The position numbers and the translations under genes are program-made. The notes under the pieces are model-generated. The model searched no databases. It saw only the letters and a list, made by a program, of their open reading frames with translations, and had not been told where the DNA came from. Of a stretch of 64,000 bases of DNA, positions 1 to 10,566 are shown piece after piece. Source of the stretch: Limnephilus marmoratus (taxonomy: Eukaryota; Arthropoda; Insecta; Trichoptera; Limnephilidae); assembly GCA_917880885.1 (NCBI GenBank), contig OU862915.1, positions 36,650,676 through 36,714,675 on the forward strand, in the 5' to 3' direction. Each line of letters opens with the position of its first letter. The stretch's first letter is position 1.

Positions 1-540
1 ATTAACGAGTTAGATCTAATAATCATTTGTCCTAACTGACATACGGCAACATAAAGGTCCAGGTTTGCATCCTGGGGAAAGGATTAAATTAATGAATTTT
101 TGTTTTTGTTGGTTTTTATTATAAAATGTGACAATAATATTTACCTATGATTTTGGTGGTTGTTAGTTTATGCAGATTTTGGTCCGGAAATGCAACTCTA
201 ATAAAACTGTACAAGTGTAAGAATAACTAATTTTAACAGAAAGAATATAAATTTATAGAAAAAAAACGCTAAATTTATCGAAAACAGAAAAAGTTGAATT
301 AAAAAAAGCAATAATGGATCCTGAAATTTAAAATGAAATTCTCAATGAATTTTATGTTTAAGGGAGTGTTGTTGAAGTAAGTTATTTTTACATAAAGTAA
401 GTTATTTTCTACTAATACTCAATATTTTTAAAACAAAATACCTAACTTTCAGCAAAACAAAGACTGGTCAACCACATATTCATCCACAACTACATCTACA
501 CCTCTGAACTTCCTCAAATAACACATGCTGTGCTTGTGAC
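1..540. other. AT-rich stretch, no gene seen
   Basis: No coding signal. A tRNA-like B box (GGTTTGCATCC, 62-72) suggests the tail of a tRNA-derived SINE head entering from outside the window, but no A box could be placed. Confidence 0.4.
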
Positions 541-1170
541 AAAATTGATCACTTGGATAATATTAAATACCTAGGCTTAACTGTTGCTCATAAACTAAAA
601 TGGGATCTCCATGTTAATACACTAACAAAAAGAATACGGAAATTATCATACATCATTAAAACAATACGAAACATCATGTCAATAAACCAATTAAAAAATG
701 AATATTTCGCACTTTGTCAATCTAGCGTACGGGTTTATCGGTATGGAAAGGAGCAGCAAATACTTGCCTCAATCCTCTTATAATAAATCAATAAACAATA
801 ATTAGAATCATGTTTAAAAACCTTACCAACACTAATGATTAAAAACAAATCACTAGACTTGACTTGATTAAAGACGTACATAAACTATTCATAAATAAGA
901 TCATATATAAAAACTGTATCAATACATCACCTCAACACATACCACACACGAAAAACATAAGAGCAAAAATAAAGAAAAACACTTTCAAGTTCCCTGTATC
1001 AAATCAACTTTCGCAAAAAACATGAATCTTACCTAGCTCCACACATTTTCTTCCTAACACTAACAAAAACTTACGTCACCCCAAATAATCTGAACTGGTT
1101 GTTCAAAAGTTTTGTAATATGGTTGACTGAAAAGGAAAGAACAGACATTCGAAATATCCTAAAGAACTAA
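541..1170 (+). pseudogene. LINE reverse-transcriptase C-terminal fragment (family F), decayed
   Basis: The frame at 553-783 reads NIKYLGLTVAHKLKWDLHVN and then a leucine/lysine-rich helix and YFALCQSS. This is the post-catalytic thumb region of a non-LTR retrotransposon RT, and it matches the better preserved copy at 12126-12917 (KYLGIIIGNQLRWEAHI, YFALFQS). After 783 the frame is broken by several stops, but LINE-like residues continue to a stop near 1168. It is a dead 5'-truncated insertion. The CG-containing segment at 1390-1430 may be its 3' UTR. Clade is uncertain. Confidence 0.7.
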
Positions 1171-1583
1171 TAGGAATTTACATTTTCTTATCTACATGTG
1201 TAATCTTATATTACATAATACGTAACCTTTTTATGGAAATTTATCAAATAATAAAAACAACATTTAAATATTTAATTTAACAACAATGCATATGTGCATG
1301 TATGTGTACATATATGTATTTATTTTTATCTTTCTATATACATATACATCTTTGTTAATACATATATTTTTAATAAATATAATATGTTATATACCCGCCT
1401 CGGGACGGACTCGGTCTAGTGAGGTGGGCAAAAGAAATTACATATGTGTATAAATGAAAACAAAATAAACGCCCGGATTGCCAGCACTGAAAATTGAATT
1501 GAGATTGAGGAAGGTATTTTGAGTATGCTTGATGTTCATTTTTGAAATCATTCTGAAATATTTTATTTAATTATTTTTCTTTA
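1171..1583. other. AT-rich spacer, possible LINE 3' UTR
   Basis: TATA/ATGT-rich sequence with a GC-richer island (about 1394-1430) containing GGACGGACTCGGTC. It may be the 3' end of the LINE to the left; I see nothing else. Confidence 0.35.
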
Positions 1584-1975
1584 GCCTCCGTGGCAGAGTG
1601 GTGAGGCTCTCGACTAGCAATCCGAAGTTCGCGGGTTCGAATACCAGCGTGCGCAAATAAATTTTATTTGATTGATTTGCTTTACTTCACAATTTAATCA
1701 TTTAAAATAAAATTTAATATATCTGCACCACGATCCAGAATGGATGATGCTCACGGTACTCTGGTGTAAGACCAACATTCTTAATTGAAACGTTGGTGGA
1801 AATGGTTTTAGCCGTGTTTGATGACCAGATCTGAATACCCGGGGGCTTCCTAACACGGTCTTCCATACCTCCTACCCCTCCTCACTTCCTTTAGCATCAC
1901 CACGTAACCGTGTTGGAGATATACTCACTGGCTCCAGATGTAAGCAGTTGGGACTCTTGTTAACAATTTTTTTAA
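1584..1975 (+). repeat. tRNA-derived SINE, family A, near full length
   Basis: The head is tRNA-like: A box TGGCAGAGTGG (1591-1601) and B box GGTTCGAATACC (1634-1645), as expected for an internal RNA polymerase III promoter. The body has family hallmarks seen in about a dozen other copies here: AAATAAATTTTATTTGATT, GTAAGACCA, AAATGGTTTTAGCCGTGTTT, GACCAGATCTGAATA, a pyrimidine-rich tract, then CACTGGCTCCAGA and TTGGGACTCTTG before an A-rich or T-rich end. Non-autonomous, so it needs a LINE for mobility. Confidence 0.85.
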
Positions 1976-2895
1976 TACATTTTGTCTTTTCTTTTGTAGG
2001 TACATTGCGTATTATGAAGTTTTTAAATCCCAAATAAAACAACTAATAGACCAATCCGACATTAATTATAAGTTTTAAATTCATCATCACAATAATAACA
2101 AAACAAAAAACTAGAACATATCCTCTAAAAATATTTCATCAGCATATCTAATTGAAAGCAAAGTACATACGCGTTATTTGTAGGCACAAAATTGTTACAA
2201 CTTTATCATATGTACCTACTTTTACAATACTGTCAGCCCATCCATTTCAAATATGTTTCTAAACCAATGCTATGTACCTACTACTTACAATCTACCTATT
2301 GAGTAAATACAATAATATTATTTTTATTTCTGATATATCTATGCCTGTATTATCTTATATTGTATCCTATTCCAATTAAACTCTTATTTACTTCAAGTTC
2401 ATTATGTCGACTTGTCTTCATGTACCTATATATGTGTATAATTTTTTTTTTAATATAAGTACTTGTAATAACATACTCTCTGTACCTATTCGCATTTTAC
2501 AATGGCACTCTCCAAAATTCAAGCACGAGAAATGTTTTCTCTTTTGAATTGGATAGTTTCGTTAAAAAGAAATTTATTGTAAATAGTTTTAAGAACCATA
2601 TGTTTTTCTATAAATCTGAATATGTACGTATTTTTTTAAATAAAAAATAAAAAAATGTTTTCGACTATGCACTGGTGTCGAATGGATCAACGGCGCTATA
2701 TCCTCGAAGGATATTTTGTTCAAATACCAAACAAGGATAGCATTTCCACCTTGCAATCCGTGTTTTCGTTGAGCGTTGAGAATAGAGAACTCCAGTCCAA
2801 TTTTTTTAATGACCTAACTTAAATAACTGCATATTTTTATTTTTAGAGTTTGTTTTAATAGTTTAAATAGTTGTCAAAGTTTTAATTTTTTAAGA
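1976..2895. other. AT-rich intergenic stretch, no gene seen
   Basis: Contains repeated TGTACCTA/GTACCTAC words (2170-2480), common in some insect genomes, but no ORF or element boundary I can support. Confidence 0.4.
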
Positions 2896-2924
2896 TCCCC
2901 GAAAACCACCGTATGTATAGTGAA

Positions 2925-3290
2925 AAGTGTGACGTCATCACTCCTGAAAAGTTACTATGGCATCGGGAAATCAGCTGATCAACTGCCGCCATTTTGCATT
3001 CGGTGTTCGAAGTATTCTCCCTAAAAGTAGCATTACTATTTTTTTGTGCAGTAGTTTTTGAATATTTTCAATAATAAAGATAAACTAATAATAGATAACT
3101 TTATTTTTGAAACATTTTTTAGGTCTAAATAATGTTTCAAAAAATACAACAACTAAATCTCTATAAATAGTACGTAAATAAACGAACAAATTAATACGAT
3201 GGCTTGTGTCATTCCTACATTCCCATACATTTCTCATACAATGACTTTACGGTGACGTCACAACACGAGGAACAGTGACGTCACCACTAA
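2925..3290. promoter_or_regulatory. cluster of CRE palindromes with a YY1-like motif
   Basis: The palindrome TGACGTCA, the CREB/ATF consensus, occurs three times in about 350 bp (near 2930, 3252 and 3274). Between them, near 2985-2999, lies CTGCCGCCATTTTG, whose complement CAAAATGGCGGCAG resembles the YY1/Pho core. This may be a promoter or enhancer. It may equally be the inside of an unrecognised transposon, since the flanks show weak inverted similarity (GAAAACCACCGT against GAAACACACCGT). Confidence 0.3.
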
Positions 3291-3339
3291 ACATTTCAAT
3301 GATGCCAACTTGACGGTGTGTTTCTACGACCCGATTAAA

Positions 3340-3976
3340 AATGGACTTTAACATTTTTAATATTTTTGTTAAAACTCTGCGTTTAATATTATTAAATAAA
3401 ACTTATATGTTCATAATCAGCGTTTATTGGTCTGTATGAACGCATTTTTAAAGCAATAATATTTTTCACTGGAGTTCCTTATTATCAACATCGGCAGTAT
3501 TGCCTCCCTATATAGGAACACAGAATTATTAATAAATAATTTATAAAATCACTACCACAATAATATAATACGTATAATGTTGACCGTTCGAATTCGTCGT
3601 GAAAGGCGTCCATTTTTCCATTGTAATGCGTTTTATACCGTCATTCTTTCATTTGTAGATCACTGTTTACGTTCGAACATCGATAAACAAACATTGACAG
3701 CTGTTTATACTACCGATATTGCTTCGATATCGATGTGGTCATGCTATGCCCTAAGTCCAGATCGGTATGGTGGTATCTTAAATATCCCATTAGATGGCGC
3801 GGGGGTGGGTGCAACCCTCTCCCAATACAGAATTCATCGGTACCGTATCGCCGGCCGGGAAACGTGTAAAATTTGATCAATAAAGTATATTTTATGGGTC
3901 AGCAGCTCAATTCCTGGGCAGTCGTTCTTACTAGGATGGAACAGTGGGTTTCTAAACAAACATTCTGTTTTTTAAA
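3340..3976. other. unassigned sequence with CGATA-rich patch
   Basis: A 99-codon open frame at 3577-3876 has no recognisable domain. The part at 3660-3740 carries ATCGATA and TATCGAT motifs like insect DREF-type sites. I cannot decide between a promoter and chance. Confidence 0.3.
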
Positions 3977-4048
3977 TAAATGAAACAATTTAACTTTGTT
4001 TGAACCACTTTTATATTTGAGTAAATCAAAGTTAAATTGTTTCATTTA
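3977..4048. repeat. 22-bp perfect inverted repeat, Penelope-end-like
   Basis: TAAATGAAACAATTTAACTT-TG (3977-3998) is repeated inverted at 4027-4048 around a 28-nt loop. The inner part (AACTTTGTTTGAACCACTTT) resembles Penelope-like ends at 23.1, 39.5, 43.1 and 61.8 kb, where AGTGGT precedes ACAAAGTT. It is probably a decayed terminal piece of that family. Confidence 0.5.
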
Positions 4049-4562
4049 TCTATAATGGATAACCACAAAGTTATAGCTACGTTCAAAAGTATAATCTGTT
4101 TTTTTTTTTAAATGATAAAGTATCAAATTTCTTTCAAGATTCAATTATTTGTGCTGTTAATGGCTTCGCCTTCATTGAATAATTCTTCCTTCGAATATTA
4201 TTCACTCATCGAATGTTTAAAAATATGGACAGGCAGTACGTGACCGATCGAGCATAGTTTGCTGCGACGTAGTTCCCCATAGAGAACGTGTGGACCAGCG
4301 ATCAACAATTATTTTTGGTGGCGGGCCTTTTGAAAATGTTAATTTTTTAGGGGGCCACGCGACCGTCGACGTCACTCTTCCGCAAGCGGGCCTACTCAGT
4401 CAGTGCCAGGCGGGTATAACTCCGATCCAAAAAGTGAACCGAATCTTTGGTGATATCATAAGTCCCCTTCGATTTGTTTATGGTCCCCAGCTACTGCCTC
4501 CACCAATAGGAATCTTGGATTTTTGTTGCATTTTTCTGTTTTATTTTCGTTTGACATTTACA
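4049..4562. other. unassigned, locally GC-richer stretch
   Basis: The part at 4220-4520 is less AT-rich than its surroundings and stays open in one frame, but that frame starts at a GTG and shows no known domain. Confidence 0.3.
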
Positions 4563-4806
4563 ATGCATTCACATTTCCAACGCAATAAGATGGCAATAAG
4601 TGTCAATATAGATTTTGGGAATTCGCGATCGAATGAAAAATGGAAGAACAGGACCGTAATTGGAACAAAATTACAGGTGGGAAACTTCCTTTGGTTGATA
4701 TTTCAGTGTTCCTAAAGTAGGTATGTTATTTAAGTTGTATTTTAATCGGTGTTGTACATGTTTCCGTTTTCAGAACATATTTATCCACCCGGAATCTAAT
4801 AAGTAA
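4563..4806 (+). CDS. candidate tiny two-exon gene (weak)
   Basis: ATG at 4563 (or 4590) opens a frame ending at CAG|GTGGG (4676/4677). A 97-bp putative intron (4677-4773) ends in a pyrimidine-rich TTTCCGTTTTCAG. Joined in phase 0, exon 2 gives NIFIHPESNK and a stop at 4804-4806, for a 39- or 48-residue product beginning MAISVNIDFGNSRSNEKWKN from the second ATG. No domain, signal peptide or membrane segment is evident. The intron size suits insects, but GT-AG pairs arise by chance, so this is only a candidate. Confidence 0.15.
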
Positions 4807-4892
4807 TTGACGCAGTCGAACATCACGATTACATCTTAAAAAGGTATACTTTTTTTCTATATTGCATCGACCTATCTCATTAATTTAATCTT

Positions 4893-5010
4893 CCCCAATT
4901 TCCTCTCTGGATTTTGACAATAGTGCTTATGTTTTTTTTATTATATAAAATAGATTTTAACAATTAGCATTTCATTTGCTTTTTTCACAAGTTACTTATA
5001 GGAGTTAGGT
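4893..5010 (+). repeat. dispersed repeat I, copy 1
   Basis: CCCCAATTTCCTCTCTGGAT leads to AAGTTACTTATAGGAGTTAGG. The same order of blocks (Y-rich start, TTTTGACA.TA.TGC, AAGTTACTT.TTA.AGTTA) recurs at 51218-51345 and 56166-56300. Origin unknown, possibly a LINE 3' UTR. Confidence 0.55.
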
Positions 5011-5552
5011 TTGCTAAAATACCTATTATTCAAGTATGATTTTAGATTTTCACGGCAAAAAGTATTAAAGAGATTTTTTTGGGGGTATATTGCCGTTTTA
5101 CACATCAACCCTGATGATAGGAACAACACATTTATCACTACGCTTGCACTTTCTGTTCTTATTTTTAACACTTTTTTATATTTTTATCAGTATTAATAAA
5201 TGTATTACTATTTTTCAGTGGAATCTGAACCGACAAAACTTTACTTGTTTACAATAAGTATAACATTTTATATCCACATCCCAATACATTCGCTTCTGTT
5301 TCTGGAGATGGTTAGATGAGGTTAAGGGAAATACTATCAGTCATTGGTCATTGAGAATGATGCAGAGGTAATTATTATTTTTATTACTTACTTTCATTTT
5401 ACAAAAAATTAATAACGTCAGACAAATTTAATGCATTTGAGTAGGTTTCTTTATATAAGTAAGTAGGTATCCTAGAACTTGGTTTAGTATGAGAGTAATC
5501 ATAAATTAAATGACATGGGAGGAAATGTAACTACATACATACATAGATATGT
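5011..5552. other. AT-rich stretch, no gene seen
   Basis: Short open frames only, without similarity to anything I recognise. Confidence 0.4.
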
Positions 5553-5727
5553 ACATGTACACAAATAAAATAAAAATTCCATTTTTTAACTAATTTCCAT
5601 ATACACAATACATGTACATGTACCATACCGTGTACATGTACCATACCATACATGTACCATACCATACATGTACCATATACATGTACACAAATAAAATAAA
5701 AATTCCATTTTTTAACTAATTTCCATA
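5553..5727. repeat. 49-bp direct repeat flanking a CATGTACCATAC tandem tract
   Basis: The segment at 5553-5601 (ACATGTACACAAATAAAATA ... CTAATTTCCATA) is repeated exactly at 5679-5727. Between the copies is a degenerate tandem tract of CATGTACCATAC. This is a local duplication, and the open frame across it on the minus strand is a by-product. Confidence 0.85.
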
Positions 5728-6611
5728 AGTTAACCAATATAGTTTTTATAAAATATAACTTCTTTAGTAATATTTTTTGTTTTTGTTTTGAAGAGTTTTA
5801 ATTTTCAATGTACATTTGTTACATTAATTTTAATGATTTTTTAATGATTTCAGGAAAAATATGATGAACTGAACTAAACTAAACTCCAAATTAATAAATA
5901 TTATACATATTTGAGCCCCGAATGAAACATCAAACATCTTATGCAAACTAATGTCTCCATGGACCTTGGTTATATTTTGGCAATATGGTAAATTTATTTT
6001 AGACCTGACGAAAGATATAATAGGTATGTTAAGTAATTTATCTTTAAAAAAATGTCTTCATGTGGCAATTTGCTACAGAAATATAACCTGCTTACATTGT
6101 ATTCTTGTTTAAAATATGTACCTACATGTTTTTCATTTTTCTGTTATTAAATGAAAATTTTTTAAATTCAGTAGTTTTGTAGGAACGCACAATCATATTT
6201 TAATAATATGTATTTCCTGTTGGTATTTCATGTTTTTAATAAAATTCTTATCATGTAATTACGAGTTTTATTTTTAAAATAATATTTAAGGCTAATAATT
6301 TGGGCGGTACTGGGTAGGCCCCGAAAGAAAATAATATTGTCTATGGTCGCGCCTTTTTTGTTGTTGCTTACTCTATCTTCGTCTATGGTGTGTGACATCA
6401 CGAATCCCCGTCATCATCATCATCATTCGAAAAATTATTGCATTTTGATGGTGAAATAGTGACCAAATTTTTCTCGAACAAAAGCCTGAAGTTATCGATC
6501 TAGTGGGTGGTTTGTATATTTATGGTCAGTGCGCTTGTGACTGCCCGTCTGATCGCCCGTCATCATCGTGCTTCGTGTCGTACCTAGCAGCGTCGTACTG
6601 CACAGAGTGAC
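5728..6611. other. AT-rich stretch with a (TCA)n run
   Basis: Contains TCA repeated about five times (6411-6426) and no supported gene. The last 100 bp (6510-6610) are GC-richer and border the motif array. Confidence 0.4.
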
Positions 6612-7054
6612 TCCAGATACTAATATCTACAGCCTGTATGTCGGACAAATATCTACAGCTCATATGTTGAACTAATATCTACGAACTTCAGAGTGTTGAC
6701 TAATATCTACAGGTAAGGTCGGACGAATATCTATGACGGTCCCAGTGTTGACTAATAACTACAGAGCGCAGGTTGGACTAATCAGCTAAATGTGTCCAAT
6801 AGTCCGATATTAGTAATTTTTACATACATACTTACATAAATTAAGTTTTTTAAACTCCATACGCAATATTACGTTATTCCAATATGCTATACATAATTGC
6901 AAATCCAACCTCTGCCAGTGCTGTAGATATTCGTCAACACTTTAGTTCTCATAGATATTAGTCAACAGTTTGAGCTGTAGATATTCGTCAACACTTTGGT
7001 TCTCATAGGTATTAGTTCGATTCTTTCAGTTTTTGAATTCCTGTAGATATTAGT
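6612..7054. repeat. two opposed arrays of a ~26-bp-spaced motif
   Basis: On the + strand the motif ACTAATATCTACAG starts at 6619, 6645, 6671, 6699, 6723, 6751 and (decayed) 6777, with spacings of 26, 26, 28, 24, 28 and 26. After a 140-bp centre the complement CTGTAGATATTAGT recurs near 6921, 6950, 6975, 7004 and 7041. The longer consensus is GTTGACTAATATCTACAG. No ORF lies inside. It could be the subterminal transposase-binding repeats of a non-autonomous transposon, or a cluster of binding sites for a DNA-binding protein. Outer ends and a target duplication were not found. Confidence 0.8.
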
Positions 7055-7059
7055 AGACG

Positions 7060-7859
7060 CCTCCCACAGAGTTTCTCAACCTTATAAATAATTTTAAGCG
7101 TGAATATCGAATTAAGTTTACATTTTTCAAAGCCTGCTAAAACAGTCGCAGTCTGCCGGAGTATGCATGACATCCTATGTTTTGTCGGTTAACAGTCAGG
7201 TCAATCCCACTCGGGTTTCGAAATCGACAAATCCCAATTAAAATATTTTGCAAGATTTCCAAAAACCATGAATTCTTTCGAATTAAATTAGCAACTTAGC
7301 ACAAAATTGTCCGCATTCTTAAAGCGTGCGGCCACCCGACCAGTGAGGTAGCGGTGTAAGTGACGATAGAACCCGCCGACCAATCATAGGTCGCTTAAAC
7401 CTCTAAAAACTTTGATCGTTTTTAAATGACGATTTATTGATTCCGATGTTTTATTGACAATAAATAAATAAATTCAGATTCAGTGTTTGGTGATGTTTAT
7501 GAATACATATTTTGTAAGCCATAATGTTTTTGAGTCAGACAACCTGCTAAATAACAAAACTTAATTTGAATTTTTTACTTTTTTCTTACTTCGCACAGTA
7601 CAATTTTAGAACCCACTGAACAATAAACAAATTTAAATACATACAGAAATGAAACACGTTACAACTCAACTCAATGCTTTGATGATACCATAGAAAATAA
7701 CTGGAATTATTATTATCTACCAAGCAAACGTAATAACAACTTGATACATGCACATAAATTTATAATTAATTAATTATGTGTGTATGTATTTGGTTTGCTA
7801 ATAAAATAAAATGTTAACAAGAAAATTATGAATAATCTTAATATATTATAAAATTTAAC
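7060..7859. other. unassigned AT-rich stretch
   Basis: A GC-richer patch at 7320-7400 has no recognisable motif. The rest is AT-rich with no ORF of note. Confidence 0.4.
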
Positions 7860-8110
7860 GTTTCTTTTTTTGTCCCTTATGCGCTCTTCAACCATTCATC
7901 GGATTGTGATGAAACTTTGGCGATTTGATGTGTGCAAGCCTGCAATAGTTTCTATTGAGAGCTCTGGCGTTATGAAGCTATTTACTATGCTATTCATTTG
8001 ATTGCGATGAAACTTTGGTAATTTGTTTTAAGCAAGTCCGGGAAGGTTTCTATATATATATACAGGTGAGCTCTGGCGTTCATAAACAAATTAGTAATGG
8101 GTGACGCGCG
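7860..8110 (+). repeat. RTE-like LINE 3'-UTR fragments
   Basis: ATCGGATTGTGATGAAACTT and the later ATTGCGATGAAACTTTGGTA are two related copies, each followed by a GAGCTCTGGCGTT block and a (TA)n stretch. This wording is typical of RTE-clade 3' ends, and the GCCAGAG block recurs at 49.4 and 58.8 kb. Confidence 0.5.
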
Positions 8111-8460
8111 TGTTTGAAAAATGAGTCCATTTGATATATAATATATAGTTTAGCTACAGGGAGGGAAGGAGGGTGGGGGACGAGAATCCGCGGGGAGGGG
8201 AAGGAAGAAGGGGGATTCGCGGAATGGGGGAGGGGCACGTGGGAGGGTGGAGTGGCTCGCGGTAGGGTAGAAGGTAGAAGAGGAACGCGGGAGAGGGGAT
8301 CCCGGGAGGGGAAGATGACGGAAGGGGAACGCGAGAGGGGAAGGAAACGCAGGAGGAGAACGAGAAAGGAAAGGGGGCGCATGGGAATGGACACGCAGGG
8401 AAAAACAATTTCTTTCGTTGAGTAGTATTGCACGCACGCACGTCGGGTACTCGCTAGTTT
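8111..8460 (-). repeat. polypyrimidine-cored RTE-like element (family E), minus copy
   Basis: Read on the minus strand it has ACTAGCGAGTACCCGACGTG, an AAGAAATTGTTTTTCCCTGCG-type block, then about 240 nt of almost pure C/T with CCCGCG and CCCGTT interruptions. The same order is seen at 45000-45330 and 57495-57930. Overlapping open frames of 95-117 codons here exist only because the tract lacks purines on one strand. Confidence 0.7.
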
Positions 8461-9234
8461 TTAAATGTGAACGAAGGAATTTTCATAGCAAGTTCATACC
8501 ATCTGCTTGATTCTGCGAGGAAATTGAATAATGTTTTTTTAGTGAGTATTCCGTAAACACCCTGTTCAATAATAATTCCAATGTTTGTATTGTTTATTAT
8601 TATTCCTAGGTGCTTTCGAAGGTTGCTGTATTATGCAACGTGCTTGATGGCAGAACTGTAGCGTTATTTACGCTGATATTGTTATAGACCACAAGGTCCT
8701 CAAGGAATTTCTGATTTAATATGAGTACACATGAAAGGAACACAAGATCTCTAACATAAGTTAGATTTAAATTTACGGGCCGTCGCGTCGTTATCTTGTA
8801 ACGTATGATTATGGGTGTAGATGAAACTTGGCAAACCAAAATTCAAAAGCGTAAAAAAACCGAGAATTGCAGTCAATAATTAAGTTTTGATTTTGGGTCT
8901 CTCTGTAATTGTAACTCATGTTCCATTAACTTAGATTGGTTTTAAATTTAAGTATCATTTTGAAAATTGGAACTGTTTGTGTCAAGAATTCTGACAAGCT
9001 ACAAAGTACCTACCTATAATATTTAAAACAATCCAGAAAATTATTTTAATTCTGTATTTGTCAGTTCTTTTGGTTAAAATTCTTAGCACGTTTGTCACCA
9101 ACACCGAATTGCTTTGTTTCTATCTACACGCAAAATGCAAAAAAAAATCATTTGCTCCGCCACTTTAAGACCGGAATTCTAAACTTTTTAATTTTTATAA
9201 CATTTTTTCCTTGAACGCGTTTTGTTTTTAAATT
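8461..9234. other. AT-rich stretch, no gene seen
   Basis: Nothing recognisable on either strand. Confidence 0.4.
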
Positions 9235-9690
9235 CTTAAAATTTATGTTATTGCGGGCGTGCGTTGCTATGTCATATTCAAAGAAATACATTGTTTCTCC
9301 CTGAATCACCTTTCCCGTGCGTCCCCGTTCTATTTAATTGAAATATAATTATAGTCTATGTTATTCTGACGTATGAGCTATACATAAAAAGTTTCATTAA
9401 AATCCGGGTTCATGGGGTGAGGTTTTTCTAGGTCTTGAAGGCGGATGACCAGGACATACTGAACCCCAGATTCCTACCCACCCCTTAAACCCTTTTCCTT
9501 CCCAGAACTCTCCTCTCCTTCCTTTCCTTAAAAAACCCTCCACACAGCATCCCCAAAGATGACATGACGCCTGTGTGGAGCTCATGTAAAAAAAAAAGTA
9601 GTTTTTGCGTGAAAGAGTAACAAACACGCATATATCCATAAAAACTTATGCGTTTATAATATTAGTAAGATGTTACGAGTACCTATCGAA
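9235..9690 (+). repeat. family E/RTE 3' end interrupted by retroposon B
   Basis: Starts with GGGCGTGCGTTGCTATGTCA and ACATTGTTTCTCCCTGA, and continues to AAAAGTTTCATTAAAATCC (about 9388-9406). After the B insertion it resumes with GTAGTTTTTGCGTGAAAGAG, ATCCATA repeats and TTTATAATATTAGTAAGAT. The rejoined arms read like a typical RTE 3' UTR, so B inserted into a pre-existing RTE tail. Confidence 0.7.
9407..9597 (+). mobile_element. A-tailed retroposon B, 5'-truncated
   Basis: Begins in the B body at GGGTTCATGGGGTGAGG and ends with CTCCACACAG ... CTGTGTGGAGCTCATGT followed by about 10 A. The inner hairpin of the B 3' end is deleted here, while the outer 10-bp stem is intact. Inserted in an RTE tail. 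Confidence 0.75.
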
Positions 9691-10139
9691 AAGTTCACAG
9701 TATTTCTTTATATGCTATTTGAGACAAGTTTGCTTTATTTTAAATGAGTCATGTTTCCACAATGTTCGCTTAATTACAACCCTTTTATATATTAGCGCGC
9801 TCCCTCCAGTATTTGCAAATCTTCTTTTCAAATTGCCTTCTTCTTTTTGAATGCTTACCACAGAGCCTTAAGGGCTAATAACCAGCGGCCGAGAATTAAA
9901 ATTTCGTCGAAAGATGGTCTTGCGATCGTACCCTTGCAACTGTACAGGGCGGTTCCAATGAGAAAAAATAATTATTCTCTGTATCAACATTTTTAAATAA
10001 TAACTCAATTTCGATTTTATTCATTCAAATTTTGATCTAGATATACCTACATTCAAAATTGCTTAAACGCGTGATGAAAAAACTGTTAAAATTATGTACT
10101 TTTTGTAATTATTTTTTGATCAAAAGTGTTTACAATTTT
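9691..10139. other. unassigned AT-rich stretch
   Basis: No element or gene recognised. An 81-codon open frame at 9605-9850 overlaps the RTE tail and is not gene-like. Confidence 0.4.
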
Positions 10140-10566
10140 TTTAATTATGTTTAATAATGACGGCCGGCGCAGTCCAGCGGTAAGGCTCTTAACTAGCATT
10201 TCGAAGGTCGCGGGATCGAATCCCGGCGTGGCAAATAAATTTTATTTGATTAATTTGTGTTATTTCACAATTTATTCATTTAAAATAATATATAGTATAT
10301 TTGCGGCACGTTCCAGAGTGGAAGATACTCTCAGTGTCACCCTGGTGTAAGACCACCATTCAGAATTGAAAATTGCTTGAAATAGCTACTGCCGTGTTTG
10401 GTGACTGGATCTGAATAGTCATGTACTTCCCCACCTTCCTATTCCCTATTTCCTTCCCCTCCCCACTACCTTCAGCCTCACAAGGTACCCCAATTGGGGA
10501 TGCCATAGTCCCACTGGCTCCAGACGGGAGAAGTTGGGACTCTTGTGCGGTATTCATGTAAAAACA
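10140..10566 (+). repeat. tRNA-derived SINE A, well preserved
   Basis: Head GGCCGGCGCAGTCCAGCGG and B box GGATCGAATCC, then the GGCACGTTCCAGAGTGGAAG body, the GTAAGACCACCATTCAGAAT block, a pyrimidine tract, the palindrome CCCCAATTGGGG (about 10489-10500), and a 3' hairpin AGTCCCACTGGCTCC ... GGGAGAAGTTGGGACT, ending GCGGTATTCATGT then A-rich. This is one of the best copies for defining the family. Confidence 0.88.

Noticed and set aside
3577..3876. 99-codon plus-strand ORF
   Set aside because: No domain or codon pattern to support a gene; may overlap regulatory sequence.
5109..5140. Hammerhead core (CCCTGATGATAGGAACAACAC)
   Set aside because: CTGATGA is present but no stem II and no GAAA follow.
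6612..7054. CRISPR-like regular repeat array
   Set aside because: Repeats are degenerate, spacers are only about 12 bp, the array reverses orientation, and the surroundings are clearly eukaryotic.
8080..8441. Three overlapping minus-strand ORFs of 95-117 codons
   Set aside because: They exist because the strand is nearly purine-only; composition-driven frames rich in Pro, Ser, Phe and Arg within family E.
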